Positions 7,870-16,712 of a DNA stretch of 64,000 bases are shown here, in pieces. The position numbers and the translations under genes were made by a program. Under the pieces are notes generated by a model, which saw only the letters and a program-made list of their open reading frames with translations, had not been told where the DNA came from and did no database searches. How positions within the stretch are numbered: position 1 is the first letter of the stretch; every line of letters begins with the position of its first letter. Source of the stretch: Bifidobacterium scaligerum (GTDB taxonomy: Bacteria; Actinomycetota; Actinomycetes; Actinomycetales; Bifidobacteriaceae); contig NZ_PGLQ01000003.1 of NCBI RefSeq assembly GCF_002802865.1, forward strand, positions 124,001 through 188,000, in the 5' to 3' direction.

Positions 7870-10011
7870 CTATGCCTCGCGGAACTCGAAGGTGCGGGAG
7901 ATGTATCCGCCGCCGTTCGGCACGCTTACGGTCGCCGTACCGTCATCGGCGTTCCAGGAAACCGGCCATTCGACGAAACCGTCACCCACCGGCAGCAGCG
8001 TCTCCGTCTCGACGGACTTTCCGCGCAACTGCGGCAGGGCGAGCGTCACGTCCCCGCCTTCGCCGTCACGGGACCAGACGGTCACGAACGAGCGGTCACC
8101 GGCCTTGAGGCCCAATGCCAGCACCGTATCGTTCCAGCCGGGCAGGCCGAGCGGCCAGAACGGCACGGAGGAGCCGATGACCGGCTGCACATGCCGCTTG
8201 TACGCCTCGACCGCGCGCACGATGAGCTCTCGCTGTTCGGCACTCATCCGGTTGATGTATCCGGACAGGAAGAACCGGCCCAGGAACGTGGTGTTGAGAT
8301 TGAAGACGAATTCCTCCGGGTTGTCGTTCGCGTTCGGGTACGCCCAGTTGCCGGCCTGCTCGGGGGTCATGAGCATGGGCGCCGCGGCGGCGATGGCCGG
8401 GTAGAGACGGAAGTCCTGCTGGTCGGACGTGGACTGCACCTGGAATCGCGAGGTCTGCGCGAAGTCCATGCGCATGCCGCCGGAGGAGCAGTTCTCGATG
8501 ATGAGCTCCGGATGACGCTGATGCAGACCCTCGACCCATGCGCTGTAGGCACGGTTGTGACCCAACAGCCCATCGCCGGCGCTGTCGGCGTTGAGGTCCG
8601 TGCCGGTGTCCGGCGAGACGTTGTAGTCGAACTTGAAGTAGCCCACACCGTAATCGTTCACCAGACGGTCCACGGTGTCGTCGAGGTGCTTGCGGGCAGC
8701 GGGGTCGCGCAGATCCAGCAGGTACCGTTCCTGTTCGACCACGCGACGGCCGTAGCGGTGGAAGAACGCCGTTTCGGGAAGGCTCTTGGCCATGGGGCTT
8801 TTGACGCCGATTACCTCGGGCTCCAGCCACAGGCCGGCGATCATGCCGGCGCCGCGGATGGCATCGATAACCTCGGTGATGCCGCCCGGGAAGCGCTTCT
8901 TCGAGGGCATCCATTCGCCCACGGATGGCCACCAGTCGCCGGTGTCGTCGTACCAGCCGGCGTCGATGCAGAAGATCTCAGCGCCGGATTCGGCGGCGCC
9001 TTTGACCAGCGGCAGCAGCTTGTCGGTGGTCGGGTCGCCGTTGATGGTGTTCATGTAGTCGTTGAAGATCACGCGCGGGCGCGCGTTGTCGGCCTTGGCC
9101 AGGCGCATCGCACGGCGGTAGGCGGTGACGTTGGCGATGGCGCCGTCGAAATCGGGGGCGATCGTGGCGGAGGCCGGAACCGTGTCGAACGATTCGCCGG
9201 GGGCCAGACGCTTCACCCAATCGTGATCGACGTTGGTGGGGCCGGCGAGCGCCAGATAACCATCTTCGCTATCGCGGCCAACCTCCCAGCGCCAGGCGGC
9301 GTTGTGCTCGATCTGGAACAGCCAGGCCAACCCCAGCGTCTTCGATTCGAGCAGGGCGAGCGGCGTATGGCGTCCGGTGGACCAGGTGCCCGTGTTCACC
9401 ACGGAATGCGCGCCACGAGGGTTGTGGCCGGTCATCTGCTGGGCCAGCCGCGGGAACAGGTCGGAGGTGGGCGTGGCGTGCCAGCGGCCTTCACCGAGCC
9501 ATTCGTTCTCGCATTCAAGCAATCGCCAGGCGTCGCAGTCGGCGGATTTTCCTGACGGGGCGCCGAATGCGGAGACGAGGCTGGTCACGGATTCCAGCAC
9601 GATCGTATCGTCCGCGCCAAGCACCGGGGATGCGGCATCGGCGGGATCGCCGGTGTTTGCGACCGTGACCCAGGTACGGAACATCGGCACGCCCTGCGGC
9701 AGCTCGTAATGGACGGTGACGGTCAGTCCGAGCGCGGCTTCGGCAAGTGTGACGTCAAGCCTGTGGACGCTCCCGTTCACGGACTCCTGATGGGAGACAT
9801 ACCGCAGCGACCGGCCGATGTCGGTGTGGACCAGGCGATCGTTGGCCAGCCAGTGGCCGGTACCGGTGGCGAGAATCTCCGTCAACGGCATCCGATGGTC
9901 GAAGCACACATCCAGATCCGTCGTGCGCAGGCCCGCAACGGCGGCCGGCCCGTCGTCCGGCGTCTCGAATGTCAGGGCCAATGCGTCATTGCCCCAAGTG
10001 AAGGTACCCAT
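7870..10011 (-). CDS. Second alpha-galactosidase, GH36 (divergent type)
   Basis: A 713-residue cytoplasmic glycoside hydrolase of clan GH-D. Visible signatures are FCIDAGWYDDTGDWWPSVG, GLWLEPEV, the nucleophile motif YFKFDYN (Asp462), ENCSSGGMRMD and the acid/base STSDQQD (Asp530). It lacks the KWDHN and SDCTDP forms found in the neighbouring enzyme, so it belongs to a different GH36 subgroup. An activity on alpha-N-acetylgalactosamine or other alpha-galactosides cannot be excluded. The ATG at 10011 is fixed by TAAGGAG five bases before it; the frame upstream is open but runs into the operator region. Two operator copies precede it, including the only perfect palindrome. Confidence 0.9.
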   Translation of the reverse strand: MGTFTWGNDALALTFETPDDGPAAVAGLRTTDLDVCFDHRMPLTEILATGTGHWLANDRLVHTDIGRSLRYVSHQESVNGSVHRLDVTLAEAALGLTVTVHYELPQGVPMFRTWVTVANTGDPADAASPVLGADDTIVLESVTSLVSAFGAPSGKSADCDAWRLLECENEWLGEGRWHATPTSDLFPRLAQQMTGHNPRGAHSVVNTGTWSTGRHTPLALLESKTLGLAWLFQIEHNAAWRWEVGRDSEDGYLALAGPTNVDHDWVKRLAPGESFDTVPASATIAPDFDGAIANVTAYRRAMRLAKADNARPRVIFNDYMNTINGDPTTDKLLPLVKGAAESGAEIFCIDAGWYDDTGDWWPSVGEWMPSKKRFPGGITEVIDAIRGAGMIAGLWLEPEVIGVKSPMAKSLPETAFFHRYGRRVVEQERYLLDLRDPAARKHLDDTVDRLVNDYGVGYFKFDYNVSPDTGTDLNADSAGDGLLGHNRAYSAWVEGLHQRHPELIIENCSSGGMRMDFAQTSRFQVQSTSDQQDFRLYPAIAAAAPMLMTPEQAGNWAYPNANDNPEEFVFNLNTTFLGRFFLSGYINRMSAEQRELIVRAVEAYKRHVQPVIGSSVPFWPLGLPGWNDTVLALGLKAGDRSFVTVWSRDGEGGDVTLALPQLRGKSVETETLLPVGDGFVEWPVSWNADDGTATVSVPNGGGYISRTFEFREA

Positions 10012-10091
10012 GCCACTCCTTACATCGCAATCGGGCGGCCACTGACGCCTTTGTCGCCGCGCCGCCCGCCAACAGCAGTCCCGCCACATAG

Positions 10092-10109
10092 TGTGGTATC
10101 GATACCACA
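10092..10109. promoter_or_regulatory. LacI-type operator copy 4 (perfect palindrome)
   Basis: TGTGGTATCGATACCACA is an 18-bp perfect palindrome and the best statement of the motif. It lies 81 bp upstream of the second alpha-galactosidase start. Confidence 0.8.
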
Positions 10110-10168
10110 TCTTACAAGCAGAAGGTTAATGCAACAAATCAGACACACTGGATGCCACTTATCTGCAC

Positions 10169-10186
10169 AGTGGAATCGATACCACA
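10169..10186. promoter_or_regulatory. LacI-type operator copy 5
   Basis: AGTGGAATCGATACCACA differs from the perfect copy at two positions of the left half. Its centre is 77 bp from that of copy 4, a distance that would allow looping between two bound dimers. Confidence 0.7.
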
Positions 10187-10410
10187 TAATACGCACTACC
10201 CCGGGGACAAGCAGATTGAAGCGCAACTGACGATGGTGCAATCCTGACGAACCAATATGCGTTGTCGCCATCCGCATTGCAACAGTATGCCCAAATTCCT
10301 GCATACAGGAAGTTCATGCCCGGATTAAGACGTATTTCTTGTATACACGAAACACAAACTGGCAATATACTCACCCAGCCGAAGCCGCATGGCTATCCGG
10401 CCGGCCGCCG
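10187..10410. other. Intergenic spacer without recognised gene
   Basis: This is the remainder of the 399-bp gap between the second alpha-galactosidase and the kinase-like gene. I see no convincing coding frame, RNA gene or terminator. It presumably contains the promoter of the alpha-galactosidase gene. Confidence 0.5.
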
Positions 10411-12318
10411 CTACCGCTTCTTGGACTTACGGCCCTTGAAGTAGATATCAAACACAATCCATACGCCGAGCACGAAGGCCACCACATAGCCCATGAAACC
10501 CACGATGGGGATGCCGAAGATAATCGGCTTCATGCCGGCGTAGTACACAATGGACGAACCGATGAACAGGCCCACAACGATCAGAGCCATGGTCAGACGG
10601 TTCACCATGTCGGAAAGCAGTTGGAAGGGCTCCTGCGAACCGACGAGCTCCATGTTCATCCGCAACTGGCCGCGTGTAAGCATGCGGGCGGCCACATTGA
10701 GCTCGCTCATCGCATCCAACGCACTGTGCATCGCCGCATGGCTTTCCAATCCCAGCGATTTCAGCTCATCCTTAACGGCCTGCTTGGCGCTTTTGGACGT
10801 GGCGATGTGCTGGGAGATGATCTCGATCATGTTCACATCCGGAATGAACTCGTCCAGCAGTCCTTCCAATGTCACCAACGCACGCCCCACCGTGGTGACG
10901 GTACTCGGCACCTCGATGCCGTGACGTTGCGCCAGCGAAGTGAGTGCAGTGATGAACGCCGCAAGATCGAGATCCGCAAGATCGACGGTACCGTATTCCT
11001 TGACGATGACGTCCAGATCCGCCAGTAGCGACGGATAGTCGGCAGGATCGGCTTCCGCACCGGCGAAACGTAGCAGGCCGTCCGCAAGTTGCGGCGAATC
11101 CTGCTTGGCCACGGCGAAGATCATGTCCTTCATCACCGAGCGGGTTTTGGCATCGAGCCGGCCGGTCATGCCAAGGTCGATGAGTACGATCTGGCCGCCG
11201 CGGATGATGATGTTGCCCGGATGCGGGTCGGCGTGGAAGAAACCGTCGTCCAGAATCTGCGTGGCGTAGTTGTCCACAAGCTTGGTGCCAATGTCTTTGA
11301 GATCGTAACCGGCGGCAACCAGTTCACCGGCATGCGAAACGGATATGCCGTCCACGTAGTTCATCACCACTACATGCTCGGTGCAGAGGTCCGGGTACGG
11401 CGTGGGGCAATCCATGTATTTGAAGCGGGATGCGAACCGCTTGAATTCGGAAAGGTTGCGAGCCTCGATAAGGAAGTCCGTCTCTGATTCGAAGGTGTCC
11501 CACAGTTCCTCGACCACGCCTTTGAGGTCCACGATCTGCGAGGTGCGAATCACCTTGGTGGCCACTTTGGCGATGGAGCGCATGATCGACACATCCTGTG
11601 CCATGGTTTCGCGCACGCCGGGGCGCTGCACCTTGATGGCTACATCCTCACCGGTTTTCAGCGTGGCGCGATGCACTTGCGCCAACGATGCGGAGCCGAG
11701 CGGCTTGGGATCGATATGCGCGAACACTTCTTCCGCGGGACGGCCGTATTCGGCGGCGAGCACGTCCAGCACAGTGGCATACAGCATGGGATCGGCGTCG
11801 GCGCGCAGTTTGGCGAGTTCGTCGCAGAAGCTTTGCGGCAGAATCTCGGAGCGCATCGAAAGAATCTGGCCCACTTTGACGAACGTGGGCCCCAGCGCCT
11901 CGAACATGAGACGCATTTTGACCGGCGTCAGGCCCTTCAACGCATCAAACTGATTGACGATACGCGTAATCTGAGCGAGTCGTTTTACCTTGCCGCGACG
12001 CGTCAGGTGATAGCGCGTGGAAAAATCATCGCGCCGGCCGCCGAACAGGCCGATGGTTTCGGTATCGGCCGGATTCCAAGCGTACGACGACCAGCCGGGC
12101 TCTCCGAACTCCGTTGCGGACTGCCGGACCCGTTGGCCGGACTGCTCGGACTGCCCTGAATGAGCCGACTCGGACTTGGTGGTCGATCCGGTCTTCTTGG
12201 CCTTTTCCCGAGCCTGCGGCGAGGGCGATGCGGGCATAGACGACCTGCCGTCCTGCTGCTCGGACGAGGACGGCTGGTCGTTTGCGGTATCGTTCAATGT
12301 CGTCGAAGACTGAGTCAC
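10411..12318 (-). CDS. AarF/ABC1/UbiB-family kinase-like membrane protein
   Basis: A 635-residue protein. Residues 1-75 are low-complexity, rich in Ser, Gln and Lys. The atypical kinase core follows, with LGPTFVKVGQILSMRSEI (the KxGQ signature), VAIKVQRPGV, FFHADPHPGNI at about residue 360 and IDLGMTGRL. Two C-terminal transmembrane helices anchor it. In proteobacteria UbiB supports ubiquinone synthesis, but bifidobacteria lack ubiquinone, so a role in lipid or isoprenoid handling at the membrane is more likely and remains undefined. It is followed by a phasin-like gene in the order commonly seen for this family (phasin gene first on the minus strand, 34 bp upstream). Confidence 0.9.
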   Translation of the reverse strand: MTQSSTTLNDTANDQPSSSEQQDGRSSMPASPSPQAREKAKKTGSTTKSESAHSGQSEQSGQRVRQSATEFGEPGWSSYAWNPADTETIGLFGGRRDDFSTRYHLTRRGKVKRLAQITRIVNQFDALKGLTPVKMRLMFEALGPTFVKVGQILSMRSEILPQSFCDELAKLRADADPMLYATVLDVLAAEYGRPAEEVFAHIDPKPLGSASLAQVHRATLKTGEDVAIKVQRPGVRETMAQDVSIMRSIAKVATKVIRTSQIVDLKGVVEELWDTFESETDFLIEARNLSEFKRFASRFKYMDCPTPYPDLCTEHVVVMNYVDGISVSHAGELVAAGYDLKDIGTKLVDNYATQILDDGFFHADPHPGNIIIRGGQIVLIDLGMTGRLDAKTRSVMKDMIFAVAKQDSPQLADGLLRFAGAEADPADYPSLLADLDVIVKEYGTVDLADLDLAAFITALTSLAQRHGIEVPSTVTTVGRALVTLEGLLDEFIPDVNMIEIISQHIATSKSAKQAVKDELKSLGLESHAAMHSALDAMSELNVAARMLTRGQLRMNMELVGSQEPFQLLSDMVNRLTMALIVVGLFIGSSIVYYAGMKPIIFGIPIVGFMGYVVAFVLGVWIVFDIYFKGRKSKKR

Positions 12319-12352
12319 GAATCAACCTATGGTTGTGAGCGGCTTTCCGGTT

Positions 12353-12622
12353 TCAGGCTTCGGCAGAGTCGCCGGAGTCCTTGGCTTCGGTCGTATCCAC
12401 AGGTTCGGCCTTGGCGGCGCTCTTATCGGCATCGTTGACCAGAGCCTCGCCGACCTTGCGCTTGAGTTCGGTGTTCAGGCTTTTGCCCTGCTCGACGGTC
12501 AGTTCGCCCTTCTTGACGAGATCATCAACGATCTCACTGCTCTTCTCGTAACCGGTGGCCAGGGCGCCGATGCCCGCCAGCAGAACCTTACGCAGGCCGT
12601 CACCCAGATCGAAATCTGCCAT
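12353..12622 (-). CDS. Small phasin-like protein
   Basis: An 89-residue soluble protein. The LRKVLLAGIGALATGYEKS and VDDLVKKGELTVEQGK segments resemble the amphipathic helix pair of phasin/PhaF-type granule proteins, and the tail is acidic and alanine-rich. Small proteins of this type often accompany AarF-like kinases in Gram-positive bacteria. The gene is the upstream partner of the kinase, with an AGGGG-type ribosome-binding site before its ATG. Function is unknown; no polyhydroxyalkanoate synthesis genes are in view. Confidence 0.75.
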   Translation of the reverse strand: MADFDLGDGLRKVLLAGIGALATGYEKSSEIVDDLVKKGELTVEQGKSLNTELKRKVGEALVNDADKSAAKAEPVDTTEAKDSGDSAEA

Positions 12623-12737
12623 AATAACCCCTCCTTCGAGGTTCGCCCGTGGCCGTATGCCACGGTTCCGTACTTGTTAGCCTAGCGCAACCAGAGGCCG
12701 TGCGCGCTAGGCCTTGCGAACGATTCTGTCGCATCTG

Positions 12738-12784
12738 CCGCGAATATGTTCCACTGATCGCCGGCCAGTGGAACATATTCGCGG
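12738..12784 (-). terminator. Long perfect hairpin downstream of gatD
   Basis: Nineteen-base arms (12738-12756 and 12766-12784) pair perfectly around a 9-nt loop. It begins 12 bp after the gatD stop and precedes the phasin-like gene. There is no T-run on the minus strand, so it may be a stabilising stem or a binding site rather than a simple terminator. Confidence 0.55.
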
Positions 12785-12796
12785 AGAAAGGTGACG

Positions 12797-13549
12797 TCAG
12801 CGAGGACGGGCGGCGGCGGCTTTACGGGCGGCGGCGGCCACGGCATCGAGTCGTGCCAGCTCGGCGGCCTGTTCCGGAGTCTGATCGCCCATATCGAAAG
12901 TGCCATAACGCCGCGTTACGGCGGTTTCGATCAGAAAATCGCTGATGGCGGGATTCTTGGGCAGCAGCGAACCATGCATATAGGTGCCGATCACGTTATG
13001 CACGCGCGCCCCTTCGGTATGATCCTCACCGTTGTTGCCGCAACCATCCTGGTCCACATGGCCTAACGGCTGTACATCCTTGTTGAGGAAGGTCTGGCCG
13101 GAATGGTTTTCATAGCCGATGATGTCGCCGAACTGGTCGGAATGTTCCACCAGATTGCCGATCATACGAATATCCTGCCCCACGGTATGCGCGCCGATAA
13201 TGCCGATGCCTTCCAGACGGGTACCGTCTACAGTCTCGAAATACTCGCCGAACAGCTGGTATAGGCCGCAGATCATCAACATCGGCACGCCGTCAGCAGC
13301 CAGCGAGCGAAACAGATCCGCCCGTTTGAAGAAATCGTCGATGATTTTCTTCTGACCGGTGTCCTGACCGCCACCGCCCAGAATCATATCGATATGGTCC
13401 GGCCATTCGTCGCCTTGATTGTACTGGTGGATGCGCGGCTCGTAACCGTATAGTTCCAGTCTGCGGCGAATGGTCAACACGTTGCCGGAATCGCCGTAGA
13501 TGTTCATATCCTTGGGATACAGGGACATTACATCGATTGTCTTGCCCAT
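12797..13549 (-). CDS. gatD: Lipid II isoglutaminyl synthase, glutamine amidotransferase subunit GatD
   Basis: A 250-residue class I-like glutamine amidotransferase of the CobB/CobQ type. Cys94 in LMICGLYQ is the nucleophile and His192 in YMHGSLLPKNP the catalytic histidine. GGGGQDTGQ is the family's glycine-rich loop. It supplies ammonia to MurT, which amidates the alpha-carboxylate of D-Glu in lipid II. The murT gene lies immediately upstream in the same operon (38-bp gap). The start at 13549 follows AAGGAG at 8-nt spacing. The C-terminus is a lysine/arginine/alanine-rich tail. Confidence 0.93.
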   Translation of the reverse strand: MGKTIDVMSLYPKDMNIYGDSGNVLTIRRRLELYGYEPRIHQYNQGDEWPDHIDMILGGGGQDTGQKKIIDDFFKRADLFRSLAADGVPMLMICGLYQLFGEYFETVDGTRLEGIGIIGAHTVGQDIRMIGNLVEHSDQFGDIIGYENHSGQTFLNKDVQPLGHVDQDGCGNNGEDHTEGARVHNVIGTYMHGSLLPKNPAISDFLIETAVTRRYGTFDMGDQTPEQAAELARLDAVAAAARKAAAARPR

Positions 13550-13587
13550 GATGCGTTCTCCTTGGAATCCTTGCGTCGTCTGCCGGC

Positions 13588-15261
13588 TTACTTGCCCACG
13601 CCGGCGTCCGCGACGTTCGCCACTTGCGCGAGGGCGGAGCGGACCTTGAGCATGGAGGTGTACGTGCAGTAGATGTGCTTCGGTTTGCCCGGATTACCTC
13701 CGACGAATGCGGCAAGCGCGGACTCGATGCTCGTATCCGTGGCGTCAACGGGAACCTGATCATAGCCGAGACGCAATGCCATATCCCATGCGCGCACGCC
13801 GGAGACCATGGCCACGCCCGAGGAACGCAGGGAGGTGAAGTCCACATCCCACAGCCAGCTCATGTCGCGGCCGTCGGCGTATTCGTCGTTGATAACGATC
13901 ATCGTATCCGCGCCGGCCGGGTCGAAGCTGGCCAGCGAGAGACGGAAGCCCATCGGGTTTTTGACGAGTAGCAGCTCGACAGGCGAGCCGTTGACCTCAA
14001 TAATCTCGCCACGACCGAATGCCGGCGTCACTTGAGAGACCGCGGCGATGAGTTTGGCGTTGTCCGCATCGGCGAACGCGCGCTCGCGAGCCGCAAGCGA
14101 ACCGATGCGTATGGTGGTCTGCGGAGACAGCGCGAGGTTTTTCGCATCCTTCTGCACCGCGCGCACCACGGCGAGCGCGGCGGCGGCATTGTAAAGGTTA
14201 TAGACGCCTTCCAGCTTGACACCGGTGGCATAATCGGCATCGTCCATGCGGAATGTGGCGCGATGGTCGCCCACAGCCATAAGCGTCACGTCGGCGGATA
14301 TGTTCTTCGACAAAGCACCATCCTTGTCGACTCCGGTAAGCGGCTCCTGCGATTCGTTTGCCGGCCCGACGCTCTCCTCCGACTCCCCTGCCAAATTCGA
14401 TTCCACGGACACGGTGGTGGCCATGTCGTCATCGGAAGGGAAATAGCGTTTAAGCTCGTCGGCCAGACCAAAGTACCCCACTTCGGTACCGATCGGCACC
14501 TTGGAGGCGAGGGCAGCGATGCGCGGGTCCTCGCGATTCAGCACCACAGTGCCGGTGGTCACTTCGGCTACATGACTGAGCAGACGCGCGGTAGTGTCGA
14601 TTTCACCGAAACGGTCCAGCTGATCGCGCATCACGTTGAGCAACAGCGCATAACGCGGCTTGACCTGACGCACGAAATGCACTGCGTAGGCTTCATCCAG
14701 CTCCAGCACAGCGATATCCGCATCCAACTTGCCGGCGAGGTTCACCTCGGTGAGCAGCGCGGAGACCACGCCGCGAGTGAAGTTGGAACCGGTGGGGTTG
14801 GTGAACACCTTGAGTCCTAGATCGGCGAGCATCGAGGCCACCATGCGCGTGGTGGTGGTCTTGCCGTTGGTGCCGGATACCAGCACCACGCCTAACGGCA
14901 GCTGGCCGAGCGTACGGGCCAGAAAGGTGGGATCGAGGCGTTCAATCACTTTGCCGGGGAACGCCGAACCGCCATGTTTGGTCACGCGGGCCGCCCAACG
15001 CACTCCTTTGCCGATCAGCGGCGTGGCAAATGAGTTCCACGGCATGCGGATCGTCGGCACGTTCGCCGCCAGCGGCTGTGAAACATTTCGTGAAACACTC
15101 TTTGAGCTTTGCGAAACATCCCGTGAAACATCACTCGCATTACGCGACGAGTTATTCGTATGCTGCCGCTCACTGCTCAAATCCTGCGAATCCTTCCGTG
15201 AAACACCCCGTGAAACGGATTTTGCTTCCTGTGGAACATTCCGTGAAACATCGTCAGCCAT
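13588..15261 (-). CDS. murT: Lipid II isoglutaminyl synthase, Mur-ligase-like subunit MurT
   Basis: A 557-residue ATP-dependent ligase with the Mur central domain (VVLVSGTNGKTTTTRM P-loop, LELDEAYAVHFV, LNVMRDQLDRFGE) and the C-terminal DUF1727 domain. It forms the complex with GatD encoded downstream. Two oddities stand out. The first 60 residues are a low-complexity tail built from repeats of VSR and VSRNVSQ, outside the conserved fold. The cysteine zinc ribbon found in many MurT proteins is absent and an acidic stretch occupies its place. The ATG at 15261 is preferred because AGGGGGTG precedes it; a GTG at 15267 is also in frame. It overlaps or abuts the dnaB stop, so it may be co-transcribed with dnaB. 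Confidence 0.92.
   Translation of the reverse strand: MADDVSRNVPQEAKSVSRGVSRKDSQDLSSERQHTNNSSRNASDVSRDVSQSSKSVSRNVSQPLAANVPTIRMPWNSFATPLIGKGVRWAARVTKHGGSAFPGKVIERLDPTFLARTLGQLPLGVVLVSGTNGKTTTTRMVASMLADLGLKVFTNPTGSNFTRGVVSALLTEVNLAGKLDADIAVLELDEAYAVHFVRQVKPRYALLLNVMRDQLDRFGEIDTTARLLSHVAEVTTGTVVLNREDPRIAALASKVPIGTEVGYFGLADELKRYFPSDDDMATTVSVESNLAGESEESVGPANESQEPLTGVDKDGALSKNISADVTLMAVGDHRATFRMDDADYATGVKLEGVYNLYNAAAALAVVRAVQKDAKNLALSPQTTIRIGSLAARERAFADADNAKLIAAVSQVTPAFGRGEIIEVNGSPVELLLVKNPMGFRLSLASFDPAGADTMIVINDEYADGRDMSWLWDVDFTSLRSSGVAMVSGVRAWDMALRLGYDQVPVDATDTSIESALAAFVGGNPGKPKHIYCTYTSMLKVRSALAQVANVADAGVGK
15078..15250 (+). repeat. Cluster of GTGAAACA direct repeats inside the 5' end of murT
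   Basis: Five exact copies of GTGAAACA begin at 15078, 15090, 15123, 15198 and 15243. Three one-mismatch variants begin at 15111, 15210 and 15231. All have the same orientation and encode the VSR/VSQ tail of MurT on the other strand. The octamer equals one half of the parS palindrome recognised by ParB, but no full palindrome is present. Confidence 0.8.
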
Positions 15262-15263
15262 AA

Positions 15264-16712
15264 TCACACCCCCTGGTTGTAATCCTGTGGCATGTCCTTG
15301 AACTTGGACGTGGCGCCGAGGAAGGCGAGATGGAAGGTTTCGGTAGGACCGTTACGATGCTTGGCCATGATGATATCAGCCTCGCCCGGGCGGTCCTCCT
15401 TGTCGTAGAAGTCCGGTCGATGCACCAAAAACACCACGTCGGCGTCCTGTTCGATCGAACCGGATTCTCGCAGATCAGACAGTTGCGGCTTCTTGTCGTT
15501 GCGCATTTCCGGACCACGGTTCAGCTGGGACAGCGCCACCACCGGCACCTCCAGCTCCTTGGCCAACAGCTTCAACGCACGAGAGAACTCGGAGACCTCC
15601 TGCTGACGAGACTCCACCGCCTTGCCGGAGGTCATCAGCTGCAGGTAGTCGATCACCACCAGCTTCAGATCATTGGTTTGTTTGAGCCGACGGCATTTGG
15701 CACGAATCTCCATCAGCGACATATTCGGGCTGTCGTCGATGAACAGCGGCGCGTTCTGCATTTTGGTCCAGAACTGGTTCAGCGTATTCCACCGCTCAGG
15801 CGTAATGTCGTCCGCACGGCGAAGCGCCGCCATCGGAATATTGGTTTCGGCGGAGATGATGCGCTGAGCGAGCTCCACCTTGCTCATCTCCAAGCTGAAC
15901 ACCACCGAAGTCATATTGTGATGCAACGCTGCCGCGCGCGCGAAATCAATGCCAAGCGTGGACTTACCCATGGCCGGACGTCCTGCGACGACGACCATCT
16001 GACCGGGCTGCAAACCCTGCGTCACATCATCAATATCCCTGAAGCCAGTGGGCACGCCCTTATTGACCAATCCCTGCTGAAGCTTGTCGAGCTGATCGAG
16101 CGCATCATGAACCACCGGCCCGATGGCGGAATAATCCTGACGCACCTTGCCCATCGACATCTCGTAAATCTCGGATTGGGCGAGGTTCACCACGTCTTCG
16201 GCCTGCGAACCCTCAGCCGAATAACCCAACTGGGCGATTTTGGTACCCGCCGCAATCACATTGCGCAAAATGGCGCGCTGATGCACGATTTCCGCGTAGT
16301 ACAAAGCGTTGGCGGCCGTAGGCACCGAAGCCACCAAGGAGTGCAGGTAGTCTGCACCGCCCACCTTGTCCAGATTGCCGTCAGAGAGCAACTGGTTGGC
16401 CACCAGCACCACATCCACCGGCTGGCTGGCGGAGAACAGGTCGATGATTGCGTTATAGATGGTCTGATGCTTCGGCTGATAGAAATCGGCCGAGTCAATG
16501 GTCTGCGACACCTCACCAATGGCGTCCTTGCTCATCAGCATGCCGCCGAGTACCGCCATTTCGGCGTCGTCATCATGCGGCGGCACACGATCGAACAGCG
16601 CATCGCCTACCGCTGCGTTCGCGCCGCCGGCCGCATCCCGGCCGCGCGAGGCGGCCGAGGCACTTGCCCCGCCGCCCGAGTACTGATATGAGGTGTCGCT
16701 TCCTTCTGCCAT
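15264..16712 (-). CDS. dnaB: Replicative DNA helicase DnaB
   Basis: A 482-residue hexameric helicase that unwinds DNA ahead of the fork. After a glycine/alanine-rich start, the N-terminal domain (PPHDDDAEMAVLGGMLMS) binds primase. The RecA-like domain has Walker A GRPAMGKST at about residue 240, VFSLEMSK, Walker B LVVIDYLQLM and SQLNRGPE with the arginine-finger region. No intein is present. It is upstream of murT on the same strand. The upstream region carries a dense set of DnaA boxes, suggesting control by DnaA. Confidence 0.97.
   Translation of the reverse strand: MAEGSDTSYQYSGGGASASAASRGRDAAGGANAAVGDALFDRVPPHDDDAEMAVLGGMLMSKDAIGEVSQTIDSADFYQPKHQTIYNAIIDLFSASQPVDVVLVANQLLSDGNLDKVGGADYLHSLVASVPTAANALYYAEIVHQRAILRNVIAAGTKIAQLGYSAEGSQAEDVVNLAQSEIYEMSMGKVRQDYSAIGPVVHDALDQLDKLQQGLVNKGVPTGFRDIDDVTQGLQPGQMVVVAGRPAMGKSTLGIDFARAAALHHNMTSVVFSLEMSKVELAQRIISAETNIPMAALRRADDITPERWNTLNQFWTKMQNAPLFIDDSPNMSLMEIRAKCRRLKQTNDLKLVVIDYLQLMTSGKAVESRQQEVSEFSRALKLLAKELEVPVVALSQLNRGPEMRNDKKPQLSDLRESGSIEQDADVVFLVHRPDFYDKEDRPGEADIIMAKHRNGPTETFHLAFLGATSKFKDMPQDYNQGV

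Noticed and set aside
7810..9555. 581-codon plus-strand frame opposite the second alpha-galactosidase
   Set aside because: It is the complement of a gene with full GH36 signatures and has no recognisable fold or ribosome-binding site.
15078..15250. CRISPR-like array at the repeats in murT
   Set aside because: Units are 8 bp with irregular spacing inside a coding frame; no cas genes anywhere in the window.
15330..16691. 453-codon plus-strand frame opposite dnaB
   Set aside because: Arginine/histidine-rich shadow of dnaB without any family motif.
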